Source: Ruegeria haliotis
Lineage (GTDB): Bacteria > Pseudomonadota > Alphaproteobacteria > Rhodobacterales > Rhodobacteraceae
Direction: 5' to 3'
DNA length: 64,000 nt
Assembly (NCBI RefSeq): GCF_013377785.1
Contig: NZ_JABXWT010000003.1
Location: 240,958-304,957 of the forward strand
This document shows positions 53,861 through 62,189 of this stretch, in pieces (positions within the stretch are counted from its first letter, which is position 1; every line of letters starts with the position of its first letter). The position numbers and the translations under genes are program-made. The notes below the pieces were generated by a model. It saw only the letters and a list, made by a program, of their open reading frames with translations, was not told the DNA's origin and did no database searches.

Positions 53861-54720
53861 TTTTACTACGTTTTTTTGCAATTTTGGCAGCTATTGCTTT
53901 TGCGGATACCGCCACGGCTCAGCCGCTGGCAAAGCAGCTTTTTGGTGCGCAAAAGCAAAGCTCACAACAAAAATCGGCTGCTTTCGGCAGTTATTCGCGC
54001 GGATGCGCTGCGGGATCGGTGCAACTGCCTGAAACCGGGCCAACATGGCAGGCGATGCGACTATCGCGCAATCGGAACTGGGGACATCCGCAGGCCATCG
54101 ATTATGTGCAGGACCTCAGCAAGTTCGCTGCGAGACAACCGGGATGGAACGGTCTCTATATCGGGGATATCAGCCAACCGCGTGGCGGACCGATGACATC
54201 GGGGCACCGCAGCCATCAGTTGGGGCTGGACATTGATATCTGGATGCTGCCCGGCAACAACATGCGCATGTCACGCAAGGCGCGCGAGAATCTCTCGTCG
54301 ATCTCTCTGCGCCGTGCCAACGGGGCCTACGTGAACGGCAACTGGACCAAACAGCACCACGCGGTTCTGCGTGAGGCCGCCAAGGACAAGCGTGTCGCAC
54401 GGATTTTCGTATTCCCCGGCGCCAAGGTTCAGATGTGCAATGATGAGAAAGGCAACAAGGCCTATTTGCGCAAGATACGTCCCTGGTGGGGCCATCACTA
54501 TCACTTCCACGTCCGGCTGAAATGCCCCAGAGGGTCGCGTGGCTGTGTCAATCAGGACCCGCCCCCCAAGGGTGATGGCTGTGCCGAGGCGCAACAATGG
54601 GTGCGCAACATCCTGAACCCGCCGCCGCCGGATCCAAATGCACCAGCCCCCAAGAAACGCCGCGAATATCGTCTGGCAGACTTGCCTCAGCAATGCACCT
54701 CGGTCCTGCAATCCAACTGA
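53857..54720 (+). CDS. mepA: Penicillin-insensitive murein endopeptidase MepA
   Basis: A 287-residue periplasmic LAS-type zinc peptidase (M74) that cleaves D-alanyl-meso-diaminopimelyl crosslinks. It has an N-terminal signal peptide (LRFFAILAAIAFADTATAQ), then GNGLY-like WNGLYIGDISQPRGG, and the metal-binding motifs SHRSHQLGLDIDIW-like HxxxLxxD and WGHHYHFHVR (HxH). Metal ligands are intact. Paired Cys residues in the end region are typical. Translation is coupled to the upstream MFS gene by ATGA. Confidence 0.95.
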   Translation: MILLRFFAILAAIAFADTATAQPLAKQLFGAQKQSSQQKSAAFGSYSRGCAAGSVQLPETGPTWQAMRLSRNRNWGHPQAIDYVQDLSKFAARQPGWNGLYIGDISQPRGGPMTSGHRSHQLGLDIDIWMLPGNNMRMSRKARENLSSISLRRANGAYVNGNWTKQHHAVLREAAKDKRVARIFVFPGAKVQMCNDEKGNKAYLRKIRPWWGHHYHFHVRLKCPRGSRGCVNQDPPPKGDGCAEAQQWVRNILNPPPPDPNAPAPKKRREYRLADLPQQCTSVLQSN

Positions 54721-55577
54721 TCGCCGCACTGCTGCTGGCCGGGTCGGTCTGGGCGGTAGACGCCAAGACTGCCTCTCATCTTGGCAGCTTTGCGTGGCGC
54801 CACAGTGCCGAGTGGTTCGGCGGCTTCTCGGCCCTTCATATCTCGGAGGACGGTCGCCACATGTTGGCACTGAGTGACCGGGCAACGCTTGTGTCCGCTC
54901 GTATCGAACGTGAGGGTGGTGAAATCACCGACATCCGGGTTGTCGGGCAATGGCCTGTTCTGTCCAGCACAGGTCGCGTCATGTTGGGATATGTGGGCGA
55001 TTCCGAAGGGATCGCAATGGCACCGGATGGCGGCTTCTACATTTCCTTCGAAGGCGTTCATCGCGTGGCGTACTATTCGGCGCCCGGAACCAAGGCTCGT
55101 GTCCTGCCACGCCCCAAGGCGTTTGACGCACTGGACCGCAACGGCTCGTTCGAGGGGTTGGCAATTGACGACCAAGGACGCCTGTACACCTTGACGGAAA
55201 AAAACCGGACCGCACAGGGGGATATCCCGGTTTATCGTTGGGACGGTACCGCCTGGTCCACGCCCTTTGTTCTGCCGCAGCGAGGCGGGTTCCTGCCCGT
55301 TGCTGCCGATTTCGGCCCTGACGGACAATTATACATACTAGAGCGTTCGGTGTCGCTGACTGGCTTCCGCTCGCGTCTGCGGCGGTGGGACGTTGCCGAT
55401 GATAGACCCAAAGCCGAAGAGATCCTGTTTGAAACAGGCACCGGCGCGCATGACAACCTCGAAGGTTTGTCGGTCTGGCGGGATACACAAGGGCGACTTC
55501 GTGCGACGATGATTGCGGATGACAACTTTCTGGCCCTGCAGCGCACCGAACTGGTCGAATACCTGCTGCCTGATTGA
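54693..55577 (+). CDS. Esterase-like activity of phytase family protein, secreted
   Basis: A 294-residue protein with a signal peptide (IQLIAALLLAGSVWAVDA), then a beta-propeller resembling the phytase-like esterase family PF13449: WFGGFSALHISEDGRHMLALSDRA, SEGIAMAPDGGFYISFEG, GSFEGLAIDDQGRLYTLTE and HDNLEGLSVWRDTQGRLRATMIADDN. The exact reaction is unknown. The start at 54693 lies inside the last 28 bases of mepA and gives the clean signal peptide, so translational coupling is likely. A TGCCTGA-TTGAC-TCAGGCA hairpin overlaps its stop codon. Confidence 0.87.
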   Translation: MHLGPAIQLIAALLLAGSVWAVDAKTASHLGSFAWRHSAEWFGGFSALHISEDGRHMLALSDRATLVSARIEREGGEITDIRVVGQWPVLSSTGRVMLGYVGDSEGIAMAPDGGFYISFEGVHRVAYYSAPGTKARVLPRPKAFDALDRNGSFEGLAIDDQGRLYTLTEKNRTAQGDIPVYRWDGTAWSTPFVLPQRGGFLPVAADFGPDGQLYILERSVSLTGFRSRLRRWDVADDRPKAEEILFETGTGAHDNLEGLSVWRDTQGRLRATMIADDNFLALQRTELVEYLLPD

Positions 55578-55668
55578 CTCAGGCACAGCGAAGGTCTAAA
55601 CGCACGGCTTGCCTTGGGATGAACCCTTGGCCAAGTCGCCGCTACCTTGTCAAAACGGGCATCAAATT

Positions 55669-56313
55669 ATGCAACGCGCTTACATTCCCGGCATCATTGC
55701 CATGGCCGCCATTGTCGTGGCCTCGAACTTTCTGGTTCAATTCCTGATCCTTGACGGTCTGCTGACCTGGGGTGCTTTCACCTATCCGTTGGCTTTTCTG
55801 GTCACCGACATCATGAACCGCGTGTACGGCGTGGGTCCGGCCCGCAAGGTCGTGTTTGCCGGGTTCGTCACCGGTGTCATCTGCTCGCTGATCGGCAGTC
55901 AGATCATGCTGCAAGGTGATGGTTTCACCTATGCCGCTGTGCCGCTGCGGATCGCCGTCGCCTCCGGCACCGGTTTCCTGATCGCGCAGCTGACCGACGT
56001 TACCGTGTTCAATTCGCTGCGTGGCGGTCGCTGGTGGCGCGCGCCTCTGGTCTCGACGCTGGTTGGGTCGGCCTTGGATACTGCGCTGTTCTTCACCATC
56101 GCATTCTCTGCTTCGGTCACCATCTTCGGCGCCAATGCCGACGCCGCGATCAGCTGGGCGTGGGAGCCTGTTCCCTTCATGCTGACTGGCCCGATGGCGC
56201 CCCTGTGGGTGACGCTCGCCTTTGCTGACTGGCTGGTGAAACTGTCGCTGGCCCTGATCGCGCTGATTCCGTTCAAGATGATCGTTGCCCGGCTGACGGT
56301 ACAACCTGTGTAA
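55669..56313 (+). CDS. Queuosine precursor transporter (YhhQ/VUT family)
   Basis: A 214-residue membrane protein with about six helices of the COG1738 (VUT/YhhQ) family, which imports preQ0/preQ1 or other queuosine precursors. Marks are NFLVQF, TYPLAFLVTDIMNRVYG, a VSTLVGSALDTALFF segment and GPMAPLWVTLAFADWLVKL. The start at 55669 fits the family; a 20-residue extension to 55609 is unlikely. I looked for a preQ1 riboswitch in the 91-bp gap upstream and do not see one. Directly downstream is the arfB leader. Confidence 0.9.
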   Translation: MQRAYIPGIIAMAAIVVASNFLVQFLILDGLLTWGAFTYPLAFLVTDIMNRVYGVGPARKVVFAGFVTGVICSLIGSQIMLQGDGFTYAAVPLRIAVASGTGFLIAQLTDVTVFNSLRGGRWWRAPLVSTLVGSALDTALFFTIAFSASVTIFGANADAAISWAWEPVPFMLTGPMAPLWVTLAFADWLVKLSLALIALIPFKMIVARLTVQPV

Positions 56314-56388
56314 AAAAACGCTTTGAGAATGGCACAACTTGTGGCACGCTTCTTTTCAACCGCAATAGATAGAAAAGGAGGTGATCCA

Positions 56389-56445
56389 GTGTCGAGAAAG
56401 AGATTGGAGAGAGGTGTCGGAACAACCGGGGGGATCGCCCGTTAG
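56389..56445 (+). CDS. 18-residue leader ORF (VSRKRLERGVGTTGGIAR)
   Basis: A GTG-initiated ORF, seven bases after an exceptionally strong AGGAGG site, ending in TAG at 56443. Five of 18 residues are Arg or Lys in the first eight, and three of the Arg codons (positions 3, 5 and 8) are AGA, rare in GC-rich alphaproteobacteria. That is a pattern seen in ribosome-stalling minigenes. It could be a sensor peptide rather than a functional protein. Too short for statistical coding evidence; the ribosome site is the main argument. Confidence 0.5.
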   Translation: MSRKRLERGVGTTGGIAR

Positions 56446-56517
56446 GGCAGCCCTTGGCGGAGCGCTCGCTCCGGCTGGTCGATTGATCTAACCGACCCCA
56501 CCTCCTATACTTTCGAA

Positions 56518-56545
56518 GGGCCGTCCCGCCGGGGCGGCCCTTTTT
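56518..56545 (+). terminator. Intrinsic terminator before arfB
   Basis: GGGCCGTCCC, loop GCC, GGGGCGGCCC, then five T: a ten-pair stem (one G-U) with a T tract, the strongest intrinsic terminator in the window. It ends 30 bases before the arfB start codon, so it either ends a leader/small RNA or attenuates arfB. Confidence 0.88.
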
Positions 56546-56575
56546 GTTTCTGAGTCCGGCTTGTATAGTTACGCC

Positions 56576-56995
56576 ATGTTGTACGTTTCTGATGATATCA
56601 CCCTGCAAGACTGGGAATTGACCGAGAGCTTTATGCGCTCGTCCGGCCCCGGCGGGCAGAACGTCAACAAGGTCTCGACAGCCGTTGAATTGCGGTTCGA
56701 GGCGGCGCGCTCGCCCTCTTTGCCTGACCCGGTCAAATCTCGCCTCAAGCGTCTGGCAGGCCGCCGCTGGACTAAAGAGGGTGCGATCATCATCCAATGC
56801 GATGAAACCCGCAGTCAGGCGCGCAACCGCGAAATCGCGCGCACCCGGCTGGCCGAACTGATTGCCCGTGCTCTGGTGAAACCCAAGCGACGCATCGCCA
56901 CCAAACCGACCTATGGCTCGGTCAAGCGCCGGTTGGCGGGGAAAAAGGCACGTGGGGATGTCAAAGCGCTGCGCGGCAAGGTGTCCGAAGATTGA
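56576..56995 (+). CDS. arfB: Alternative ribosome-rescue factor B (peptidyl-tRNA hydrolase ArfB/YaeJ)
   Basis: A 139-residue release-factor-like protein that hydrolyses peptidyl-tRNA on ribosomes stalled without a stop codon. The GGQ motif is intact in SSGPGGQNVNKVST (Gly26-Gly27-Gln28), and the C-terminus is a basic tail (KPKRRIATKPTYGSVKRRLAGKK) that enters the empty mRNA channel. The length matches the family. No Shine-Dalgarno sequence is visible just upstream (GTATAGTTACGCC), in contrast to the very strong one in the leader. A terminator 30 bases upstream implies that expression needs read-through or a local promoter. Confidence 0.95.
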   Translation: MLYVSDDITLQDWELTESFMRSSGPGGQNVNKVSTAVELRFEAARSPSLPDPVKSRLKRLAGRRWTKEGAIIIQCDETRSQARNREIARTRLAELIARALVKPKRRIATKPTYGSVKRRLAGKKARGDVKALRGKVSED

Positions 56996-57054
56996 TCTGG
57001 TAACTTCGCGTTGCGTTGCTACTCTGCCGATGACAGGCGCAGGGAGGCAACGCC

Positions 57055-57801
57055 ATGAGGTTGGAGGGAAAAACCGCAATCGTTACGGGTGGAGCATCCG
57101 GATTCGGCGCGGGGATCGTGCAAAAGTTCCTGACCGAGGGCGCACGCGTCATGATCGCCGATATCAACGGGGATGCAGCCCATGACATGGCGGCCCAGCT
57201 AGGTGGTAACACTGTTTCGCAAGTCGTTAATGTGGGCGACGACGCTTCAGTTCAGGCCATGTCCGACGTGGCTTTGGATAGTTTCGGGCATCTTGATATT
57301 CTAGTGAATAACGCAGGCGTCACCCATCTGCCCACCCCGCTTGAAGACGTGAGTGAGGACGAGTTTGACCGGGTCTTCAACGTCAACATGAAATCCGTTT
57401 TCCTGACCGCGCGCGCACTGGTGCCGCATATGAAAGCGCGCGGGGCCGGGGCCATCCTGAATGTCGCCTCAACAGCTGGTCTGTCGCCGCGCCCGAACCT
57501 GAATTGGTACAACGCCTCCAAGGGTTGGATGATCACCGCAACCAAGACCATGGCGGTAGAGCTGGCCCCGTCTGGCGTTCGCGTGAACGCAATTTGTCCG
57601 GTGGCCGGTGAAACGCCTTTGCTGAAGTCTTTCATGGGCGAAGACACGCCCGAGATTCGCGCCAAGTTCCTGTCCACCATCCCGCTGGGCCGGTTTTCGA
57701 CGCCAGAAGACATGGCCAATGCGGCCTGCTTCCTGTGCTCGGACGAGGCCAGTATGATCACCGGCACGGCGCTTGAAGTGGATGGTGGCCGGTGTATCTG
57801 A
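57055..57801 (+). CDS. SDR family oxidoreductase (3-oxoacyl-reductase/glucose-dehydrogenase-like)
   Basis: A 248-residue classical SDR: cofactor motif IVTGGASGFGAG, DILVNNAGVTH, catalytic Ser in NVASTAGLSP, and NWYNASKGW with Tyr and Lys, ending in TGTALEVDGGRCI. The preference for NAD appears from Asp in the MIADINGD loop. The substrate is unknown. A GGGAGG site precedes the start. The P1 peptidase gene follows after 16 bases and is probably in the same operon. Confidence 0.93.
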   Translation: MRLEGKTAIVTGGASGFGAGIVQKFLTEGARVMIADINGDAAHDMAAQLGGNTVSQVVNVGDDASVQAMSDVALDSFGHLDILVNNAGVTHLPTPLEDVSEDEFDRVFNVNMKSVFLTARALVPHMKARGAGAILNVASTAGLSPRPNLNWYNASKGWMITATKTMAVELAPSGVRVNAICPVAGETPLLKSFMGEDTPEIRAKFLSTIPLGRFSTPEDMANAACFLCSDEASMITGTALEVDGGRCI

Positions 57802-57817
57802 ACGAACGGCAGAACTC

Positions 57818-58834
57818 ATGATCCCCGGACCCAGAAACCTGATTACCGATGTTCCCGGCCTAAGGGTCGGCAACGCACAAGATGACGTGCTGAAATCAGG
57901 TGCCACTGTTTTGACGGCGGATGACCCGTTCATCGCCTCGGTCCATGTCATGGGCGGCGCGCCGGGAACGCGGGAAACCGATCTGCTGGCCCCGGACAAA
58001 TCCGTAACCCGGGTTGACGCCATCACCTTGTCAGGCGGGTCGGCCTTTGGGCTGGATGCGTGCTCCGGGGTATCGGACGCACTGCGAGCCCAAGGTCGTG
58101 GGTACCCGGTTGGCGCTGCGGTGGTGCCGATTGTGCCGGGGGCAATCCTGTTCGACCTGTTGAATGGCGGAGACAAGGGGTGGACAGAAAACCCATATCG
58201 CGCGTTGGGGCGCGCCGCGTTTGAAAATGCCTCTGACAGTTTTGCGTTGGGCACTGCGGGCGCGGGCACCGGTGCATTGGCTGCGATGCACAAAGGCGGG
58301 CTTGGATCAGCCTCAGTTGTACTGGACAACGGGGTCACTGTCGGAGCGCTGGTTGCGGCCAATCCGCTGGGCAGCGTTACAACGCCGGGCGATCGGTATT
58401 TCTGGGCCGCGCCCTTCGAAATGGACGATGAATTCGGCGGATTAGGGCCTGATCTGGCCTCCGGTTTGGGCCGTCGCCCCGTCAGCCGCAAGGCCAAGGC
58501 GATGCGACCTGCCGAACCGGATAAGGCCAATACCACGATTGCCATCGTCGCCACCGATGCTGCGCTGTCCAAACCGCAATGTCAGCGGTTGGCCGTTGCG
58601 GCGCATGACGGTATTGCCCGCGCCATCGTGCCTGCCCATACACCGGGCGACGGAGATCTGGTGTTCGGCATCAGCACCGGTGCGCGGCCACTGGCAGCGG
58701 ATACCGAGATGGGCCTGATCGGGCATGCGGCGTCGCTGTGCCTGTCGCGGGCCATCGCCCGGGCCGTGTACCTGGCGACACCGGCCGCAGGTGACCTGCT
58801 ACCATGTTGGTCCGAGTTACATGACATCGGTTAA
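57818..58834 (+). CDS. P1 family peptidase (DmpA/L-aminopeptidase-like)
   Basis: A 338-residue N-terminal-nucleophile hydrolase of the DmpA family. Visible features are ITDVPGLRVGNAQ, SGGSAFGLDACSGVSDAL, and the self-cleavage region around ANTTIAIVATDAALSK, where a Thr becomes the nucleophile after autoprocessing into two chains. Substrates of the family are N-terminal D- or L-amino acids, beta-peptides or nylon oligomers. The start at 57818 (MIPGPRNLITDV) is chosen to match the family, since the earlier TTG at 57773 overlaps the SDR gene. Confidence 0.9.
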   Translation: MIPGPRNLITDVPGLRVGNAQDDVLKSGATVLTADDPFIASVHVMGGAPGTRETDLLAPDKSVTRVDAITLSGGSAFGLDACSGVSDALRAQGRGYPVGAAVVPIVPGAILFDLLNGGDKGWTENPYRALGRAAFENASDSFALGTAGAGTGALAAMHKGGLGSASVVLDNGVTVGALVAANPLGSVTTPGDRYFWAAPFEMDDEFGGLGPDLASGLGRRPVSRKAKAMRPAEPDKANTTIAIVATDAALSKPQCQRLAVAAHDGIARAIVPAHTPGDGDLVFGISTGARPLAADTEMGLIGHAASLCLSRAIARAVYLATPAAGDLLPCWSELHDIG

Positions 58835-58948
58835 GGCGCGGCGGATTTGTCGCGGCTAAATTGGGCCTTCACGCGGCAATCCGCGCGTTGACTCTCTGCT
58901 GTCTCGGCTTACCAGTTTAGGCAGCCAAAATGTATCGGAGCAATAACT

Positions 58949-59362
58949 ATGAATCGCATCCTCGCTACCGCAATCGTCGGTTTGCTGGCCGTGCCTGCTT
59001 ATGCAGAAGGCGACGCAGAAGCTGGCAAAAAGACGTTCAACAAGTGCAAATCCTGCCACATGATCGCCGACCCTTCGGGTGAAGCCATTGTCAAAGGTGG
59101 CAAAACCGGCCCGAACCTGTATGGCATCGCTGGCCGTACCGCAGGAACCCTCGAAGGGTTCAAATATGGTGACAGCATTGTTGCCGCAGGTGAAAACGGG
59201 CTGGTCTGGGACGAGGCGACTTTTGTAGAATATGCGCAGGACCCCAAAACCTTTTTGAAGACTTATCTGGATGACACCTCTGCCAAGTCGAAAATGACCT
59301 TCAAGCTGAAAAAAGGTGGCGAGGACGTTTACGCCTATATCGTGAGCGTATCTGGCGAATAA
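58949..59362 (+). CDS. cycA: Cytochrome c2 (class I c-type cytochrome)
   Basis: A 137-residue periplasmic electron carrier. It has a signal peptide (NRILATAIVGLLAVPAYAEG), haem-binding motif CKSCH near residue 33 and the C-terminal Met ligand in KSKMTFKL. The GKTGPNLYGIAGRTAG segment is typical of long cytochrome c2. It shuttles electrons from the bc1 complex to oxidases or reaction centres. A CGGAGCAATAA ribosome site precedes the start. TTGACT at 58888 may be a -35, but the -10 is weak. The symbol is by homology; other c2 copies may exist. Confidence 0.92.
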   Translation: MNRILATAIVGLLAVPAYAEGDAEAGKKTFNKCKSCHMIADPSGEAIVKGGKTGPNLYGIAGRTAGTLEGFKYGDSIVAAGENGLVWDEATFVEYAQDPKTFLKTYLDDTSAKSKMTFKLKKGGEDVYAYIVSVSGE

Positions 59363-59393
59363 CGCCAAAACGGTTCCATTTGAATGACTGCGA

Positions 59394-59418
59394 AAAGGCC
59401 GCAGCCCCTGCGGCCTTT
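59394..59418. terminator. Hairpin after the cytochrome c2 gene
   Basis: AAAGGCCGCA-GCCCC-TGCGGCCTTT, a perfect ten-base inverted repeat 31 bases after the cycA stop. The stem ends in A/T runs, so it can act as a terminator on either strand. The idi gene begins 147 bases further on and so probably has its own promoter. Confidence 0.75.
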
Positions 59419-59565
59419 CGTGCGATTGATCAATCGAAACATCAGCGCCACTCTGTGTTCAGCCGGGGCAAGTCACGTTTTGCCAACGGCAATGCCAAGC
59501 CGATCCGGCCGCAGCCAAATCCTAAATTCCCGCCTGACCGGCGGACCGGCAGCAGGAGACAACAG

Positions 59566-60108
59566 ATGGGAATCATGATCCCGGCCTGGGTTGATGGCCA
59601 ATTGTCCCCCGTGGACAAATTGGAGGCGCATGAAAAAGGCCTCAAGCATAAGGCGGTATCCGTCTTTGTGGTGCGGGGAACCGAGATTCTGTTGCAACGC
59701 CGGGCGCTGGGCAAGTACCACACGCCGGGCCTGTGGGCGAATACCTGCTGCACCCATCCGGACTGGGACGAAGGTTCTTCGGTCTGTGCCGTGCGTCGTT
59801 TGCGTGAAGAACTGGGGATCACCGGCCTTTATCCGGAATACCGCCACCGGCTGGAATATCACGCCGATGTTGGCAACAACATGGTCGAAAACGAGGTCGT
59901 CGATGTATTTCTGGCCCATGTCCGCGGCCCGCTGAAAATCGAGCCTAACCCGGACGAAGTGATGGATATCCGCTGGATCGACTACCACGATCTGCTGGCC
60001 GAGGTGCAACGCCACCCGGACCGCTTTACCCCATGGCTCAAGATCTATCTGCACAGCCACGCGGATACGATTTTCGGCCCGGATCTGATCATTTCGGCCA
60101 AATCCTGA
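59566..60108 (+). CDS. idi: Isopentenyl-diphosphate delta-isomerase, type 1
   Basis: A 180-residue Nudix-fold isomerase interconverting isopentenyl and dimethylallyl diphosphate. The expected residues are present: [21 protein letters not shown] (active-site Cys), [10 protein letters not shown] and [19 protein letters not shown] (active-site Glu). The start at 59566 follows CAGGAGAC; the longer frame from 59380 is spurious. It complements dxs, which lies 58 kb away in this window. Confidence 0.95.
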   Translation: MGIMIPAWVDGQLSPVDKLEAHEKGLKHKAVSVFVVRGTEILLQRRALGKYHTPGLWANTCCTHPDWDEGSSVCAVRRLREELGITGLYPEYRHRLEYHADVGNNMVENEVVDVFLAHVRGPLKIEPNPDEVMDIRWIDYHDLLAEVQRHPDRFTPWLKIYLHSHADTIFGPDLIISAKS

Positions 60109-60166
60109 TGCGTGTGGTCAATCCCTGCCTTGCATGGCCGGTGCAAGCGGCCTAAATCAACGCGTC

Positions 60167-60643
60167 ATGGCCAAGCAAAAGACAGACCCGAATTACAAAG
60201 TGATTGCCGAAAACCGGCGTGCCCGTTTCGATTACGCGATCGAAGACGATATCGAGTGTGGAATCATGCTGGAAGGGTCCGAGGTCAAATCTCTGCGCGC
60301 GGGCGGATCGAACATCGCAGAAAGCTACGCCTCGGTCGAAAACGGCGAGCTGTGGCTGGTGAACAGCTATGTCGCGCCTTACGAGCAGGCCAAGGTGTTC
60401 CGGCACGAGGAACGTCGCCGACGCAAGTTGCTGGTCTCGCGCAAAGAGCTGTCGAACTTGTGGAATGCAACACAACGCAAGGGCATGACACTGGTGCCGT
60501 TGGTTATGTATTTTAACCACAAAGGACTGGTCAAAATTAAGATCGGCATCGCCAAGGGTAAGAAAACCCATGACAAGCGCGAAACCCAGGCCAAGCGGGA
60601 TTGGTCACGCCAAAAGCAGCGGCTTTTGAAAGACAACAGTTAG
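60167..60643 (+). CDS. smpB: SsrA-binding protein SmpB
   Basis: A 158-residue RNA-binding partner of tmRNA in trans-translation. Signatures: [51 protein letters not shown], a KLLVSRKEL motif, and the basic C-terminal tail with [10 protein letters not shown] that follows the mRNA path. The start at 60167 ([11 protein letters not shown]) fits the family; an upstream ATG at 60134 adds 11 residues. Convergent with glpK, overlapping its stop by four bases. No ssrA gene is seen in the window. Confidence 0.96.
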   Translation: MAKQKTDPNYKVIAENRRARFDYAIEDDIECGIMLEGSEVKSLRAGGSNIAESYASVENGELWLVNSYVAPYEQAKVFRHEERRRRKLLVSRKELSNLWNATQRKGMTLVPLVMYFNHKGLVKIKIGIAKGKKTHDKRETQAKRDWSRQKQRLLKDNS

Positions 60644-62118
60644 AACGCCATCGCCGCCTGAACCGCGCGTTGCCAACGGGCATAGGCTGCGTCACGCTCG
60701 GCCTCGGGCAGGTCGGGGTCGAACCTTTGGTCCAGCCGCCATGTTTCGGCAAACCCGTCCTGATCAGGATAAATCCCCGCCCTCATCCCGGCCAGCCACG
60801 CTGCGCCCAATGCGGTGGTTTCCTGCATTACGGGACGATCAACAGGCGCGCCCAGATAATTTGCCAGCCCCTGCATGGCCCAGTCGGAGGCGCTCATCCC
60901 GCCATCAACGCGCAGGATCACATCCGCCTCGGCGCCCCAGTCGCCTTGCATAGCGTGCCACAGATCGCGGGTCTGGAAGGCGATGCTTTCCAACGTGGCA
61001 CGGGCGATCTCGGCCCGGCCTGAATTGCGGGTGAGCCCGAACATAGCGCCGCGGCAGTCAGGCTTCCAATAGGGCGCACCAAGGCCGGTGAAGGCCGGGA
61101 CAAGCACCACATGCTGGTTCGGGTCGGCCTGCGCCGCCAAATCGCCGCTTTGCGGGGCGGACTCGATGATCTGCAACGCATCGCGCAGCCACTGCACGGC
61201 AGCGCCCGCGATAAAGATCGACCCCTCCAGCGCATAGGTCCGCTGTCCGTCCAACTGATAGCCAATCGTGGTCAGCAGGCGGTTCTTGGACGCAACCGGC
61301 TGTGCCCCGGTGTTCAGCAGGGCAAAACAACCCGTGCCATAGGTCGACTTCATCATACCGGGTTGAAAACAGGCTTGGCCGATGGTCGCGGCCTGCTGGT
61401 CGCCAGCAACGCCCAGGATCGGGATGTTGCCGCCGAAAAGCGAGGTGCTGCCGAAATCAGCCGCACAGTCCCGCACGTCCGACAGCATGCCCAAGGGGAC
61501 ATCCAGCAGATCGCAGATTTCCGTGCTCCATTCGCCTTTGTGGATGTCAAACAGCAGCGTACGCGCTGCGTTGGTCGCATCAGTGGCATGCACGTCACCT
61601 TCGGTCAGTCGCCAGATCAGGAAACTGTCGATGGTGCCGAACATCAACTCTCCGGCCTCGGCGCGGTCGCGGGCGCCCGGCACGGTATCCAACAGCCATT
61701 TGACCTTGGTGCCCGAGAAATAGGGGTCCAGCAGCAGGCCAGTTTGGGCGGTGACATCATCTTCGCACCCGGCTTGACGGTAGCGGGCACAGATTTCGGC
61801 TGTGCGGCGGTCCTGCCAGACGATGGCATTGTGGATGGCCTTACCGGTAGCGCGGTCCCAGACGACGGTGGTTTCGCGTTGGTTGGTGATGCCGATCCCC
61901 GCGATTTGCGCAGGCGTCACGCCGGTTGTCTTGATGACCTCGCGGCAGACGGCCAGAACGCTGTCCCAGATGTCTTCGACATCATGTTCGACCCAGCCTT
62001 CCTGCGGGAAATGCTGCGGAAACTCGTGCTGTGCCGTGCCAACACGCTGCATCTGCGCGTCAAACAGAATGGCGCGTGAGGACGTCGTGCCCTGATCGAT
62101 TGCCAGAATATAGGTCAT
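60640..62118 (-). CDS. glpK: Glycerol kinase
   Basis: A 492-residue FGGY-family kinase that phosphorylates glycerol. The N-terminus [56 protein letters not shown] and [12 protein letters not shown] (FGGY signature) are intact. The start at 62118 has a GGAGGAG site and gives the usual N-terminus [11 protein letters not shown] frame extending to 62241 overlaps panC and is a shadow. No glpF or glpD lies nearby, so transport and dehydrogenase functions must be encoded elsewhere. Confidence 0.96.
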   Translation of the reverse strand: MTYILAIDQGTTSSRAILFDAQMQRVGTAQHEFPQHFPQEGWVEHDVEDIWDSVLAVCREVIKTTGVTPAQIAGIGITNQRETTVVWDRATGKAIHNAIVWQDRRTAEICARYRQAGCEDDVTAQTGLLLDPYFSGTKVKWLLDTVPGARDRAEAGELMFGTIDSFLIWRLTEGDVHATDATNAARTLLFDIHKGEWSTEICDLLDVPLGMLSDVRDCAADFGSTSLFGGNIPILGVAGDQQAATIGQACFQPGMMKSTYGTGCFALLNTGAQPVASKNRLLTTIGYQLDGQRTYALEGSIFIAGAAVQWLRDALQIIESAPQSGDLAAQADPNQHVVLVPAFTGLGAPYWKPDCRGAMFGLTRNSGRAEIARATLESIAFQTRDLWHAMQGDWGAEADVILRVDGGMSASDWAMQGLANYLGAPVDRPVMQETTALGAAWLAGMRAGIYPDQDGFAETWRLDQRFDPDLPEAERDAAYARWQRAVQAAMAF

Positions 62119-62189
62119 GCCTGCGCTCCTCCCCCGTTTCGTTTCGCGGGACTTTAGCGCAAACACCGGCGCGCGTGCCAGAGCAGAAA

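Larger units (their letters stand above)
56371..56545 (+). ncRNA. Structured leader RNA upstream of arfB (candidate novel attenuator or small RNA)
   Basis: Contents in order: a 14-base perfect match to the complement of the 16S rRNA 3' tail, AAAGGAGGTGATCC at 56374-56387; a short ORF at 56389-56445; a GCCC-GTTA-GGGC hairpin across its stop; a CGGAGC-GCTC-GCTCCG hairpin at 56458-56473; an anti-Shine-Dalgarno segment CACCTCCT at 56499-56506 that can pair with AGGAGGTG at 56376-56383, or alternatively with GAGGTGTCGG at 56411-56420; and a strong intrinsic terminator. The order of elements is what one expects of a translation-controlled attenuator. The 5' end is not determined; I see no clear promoter. 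No Rfam family was recognised. Confidence 0.6.

Noticed and set aside
55578..55668. Possible preQ1 riboswitch before the queuosine precursor transporter
   Set aside because: No preQ1-I or preQ1-II consensus could be recognised; only a small hairpin over the preceding stop codon.
56330..56356. Two TGGCAC boxes 12 bases apart, suggesting a sigma-54 promoter before the arfB leader
   Set aside because: Neither is followed at the right distance by a TTGC-type -12 element (TTTTC is the best), so sigma-54 use is not supported.
56382..56411. TGATCC at 56382 as an RpoE promoter
   Set aside because: It is part of the extended Shine-Dalgarno sequence and 18 bases downstream there is GGAGAG, not an AT-rich -10.
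56371..56545. Interpretation of the arfB leader as tmRNA, SRP RNA or 6S RNA
   Set aside because: No tRNA-like CCA end, no SRP GGAAGC/AGCA loop pair, no large central bubble of 6S RNA; the SD/anti-SD/terminator order fits a leader better.
58872..58885. CGCGG-CAAT-CCGCG hairpin as terminator of the P1 peptidase gene
   Set aside because: Stem of only five pairs with no T tract, too weak to call.
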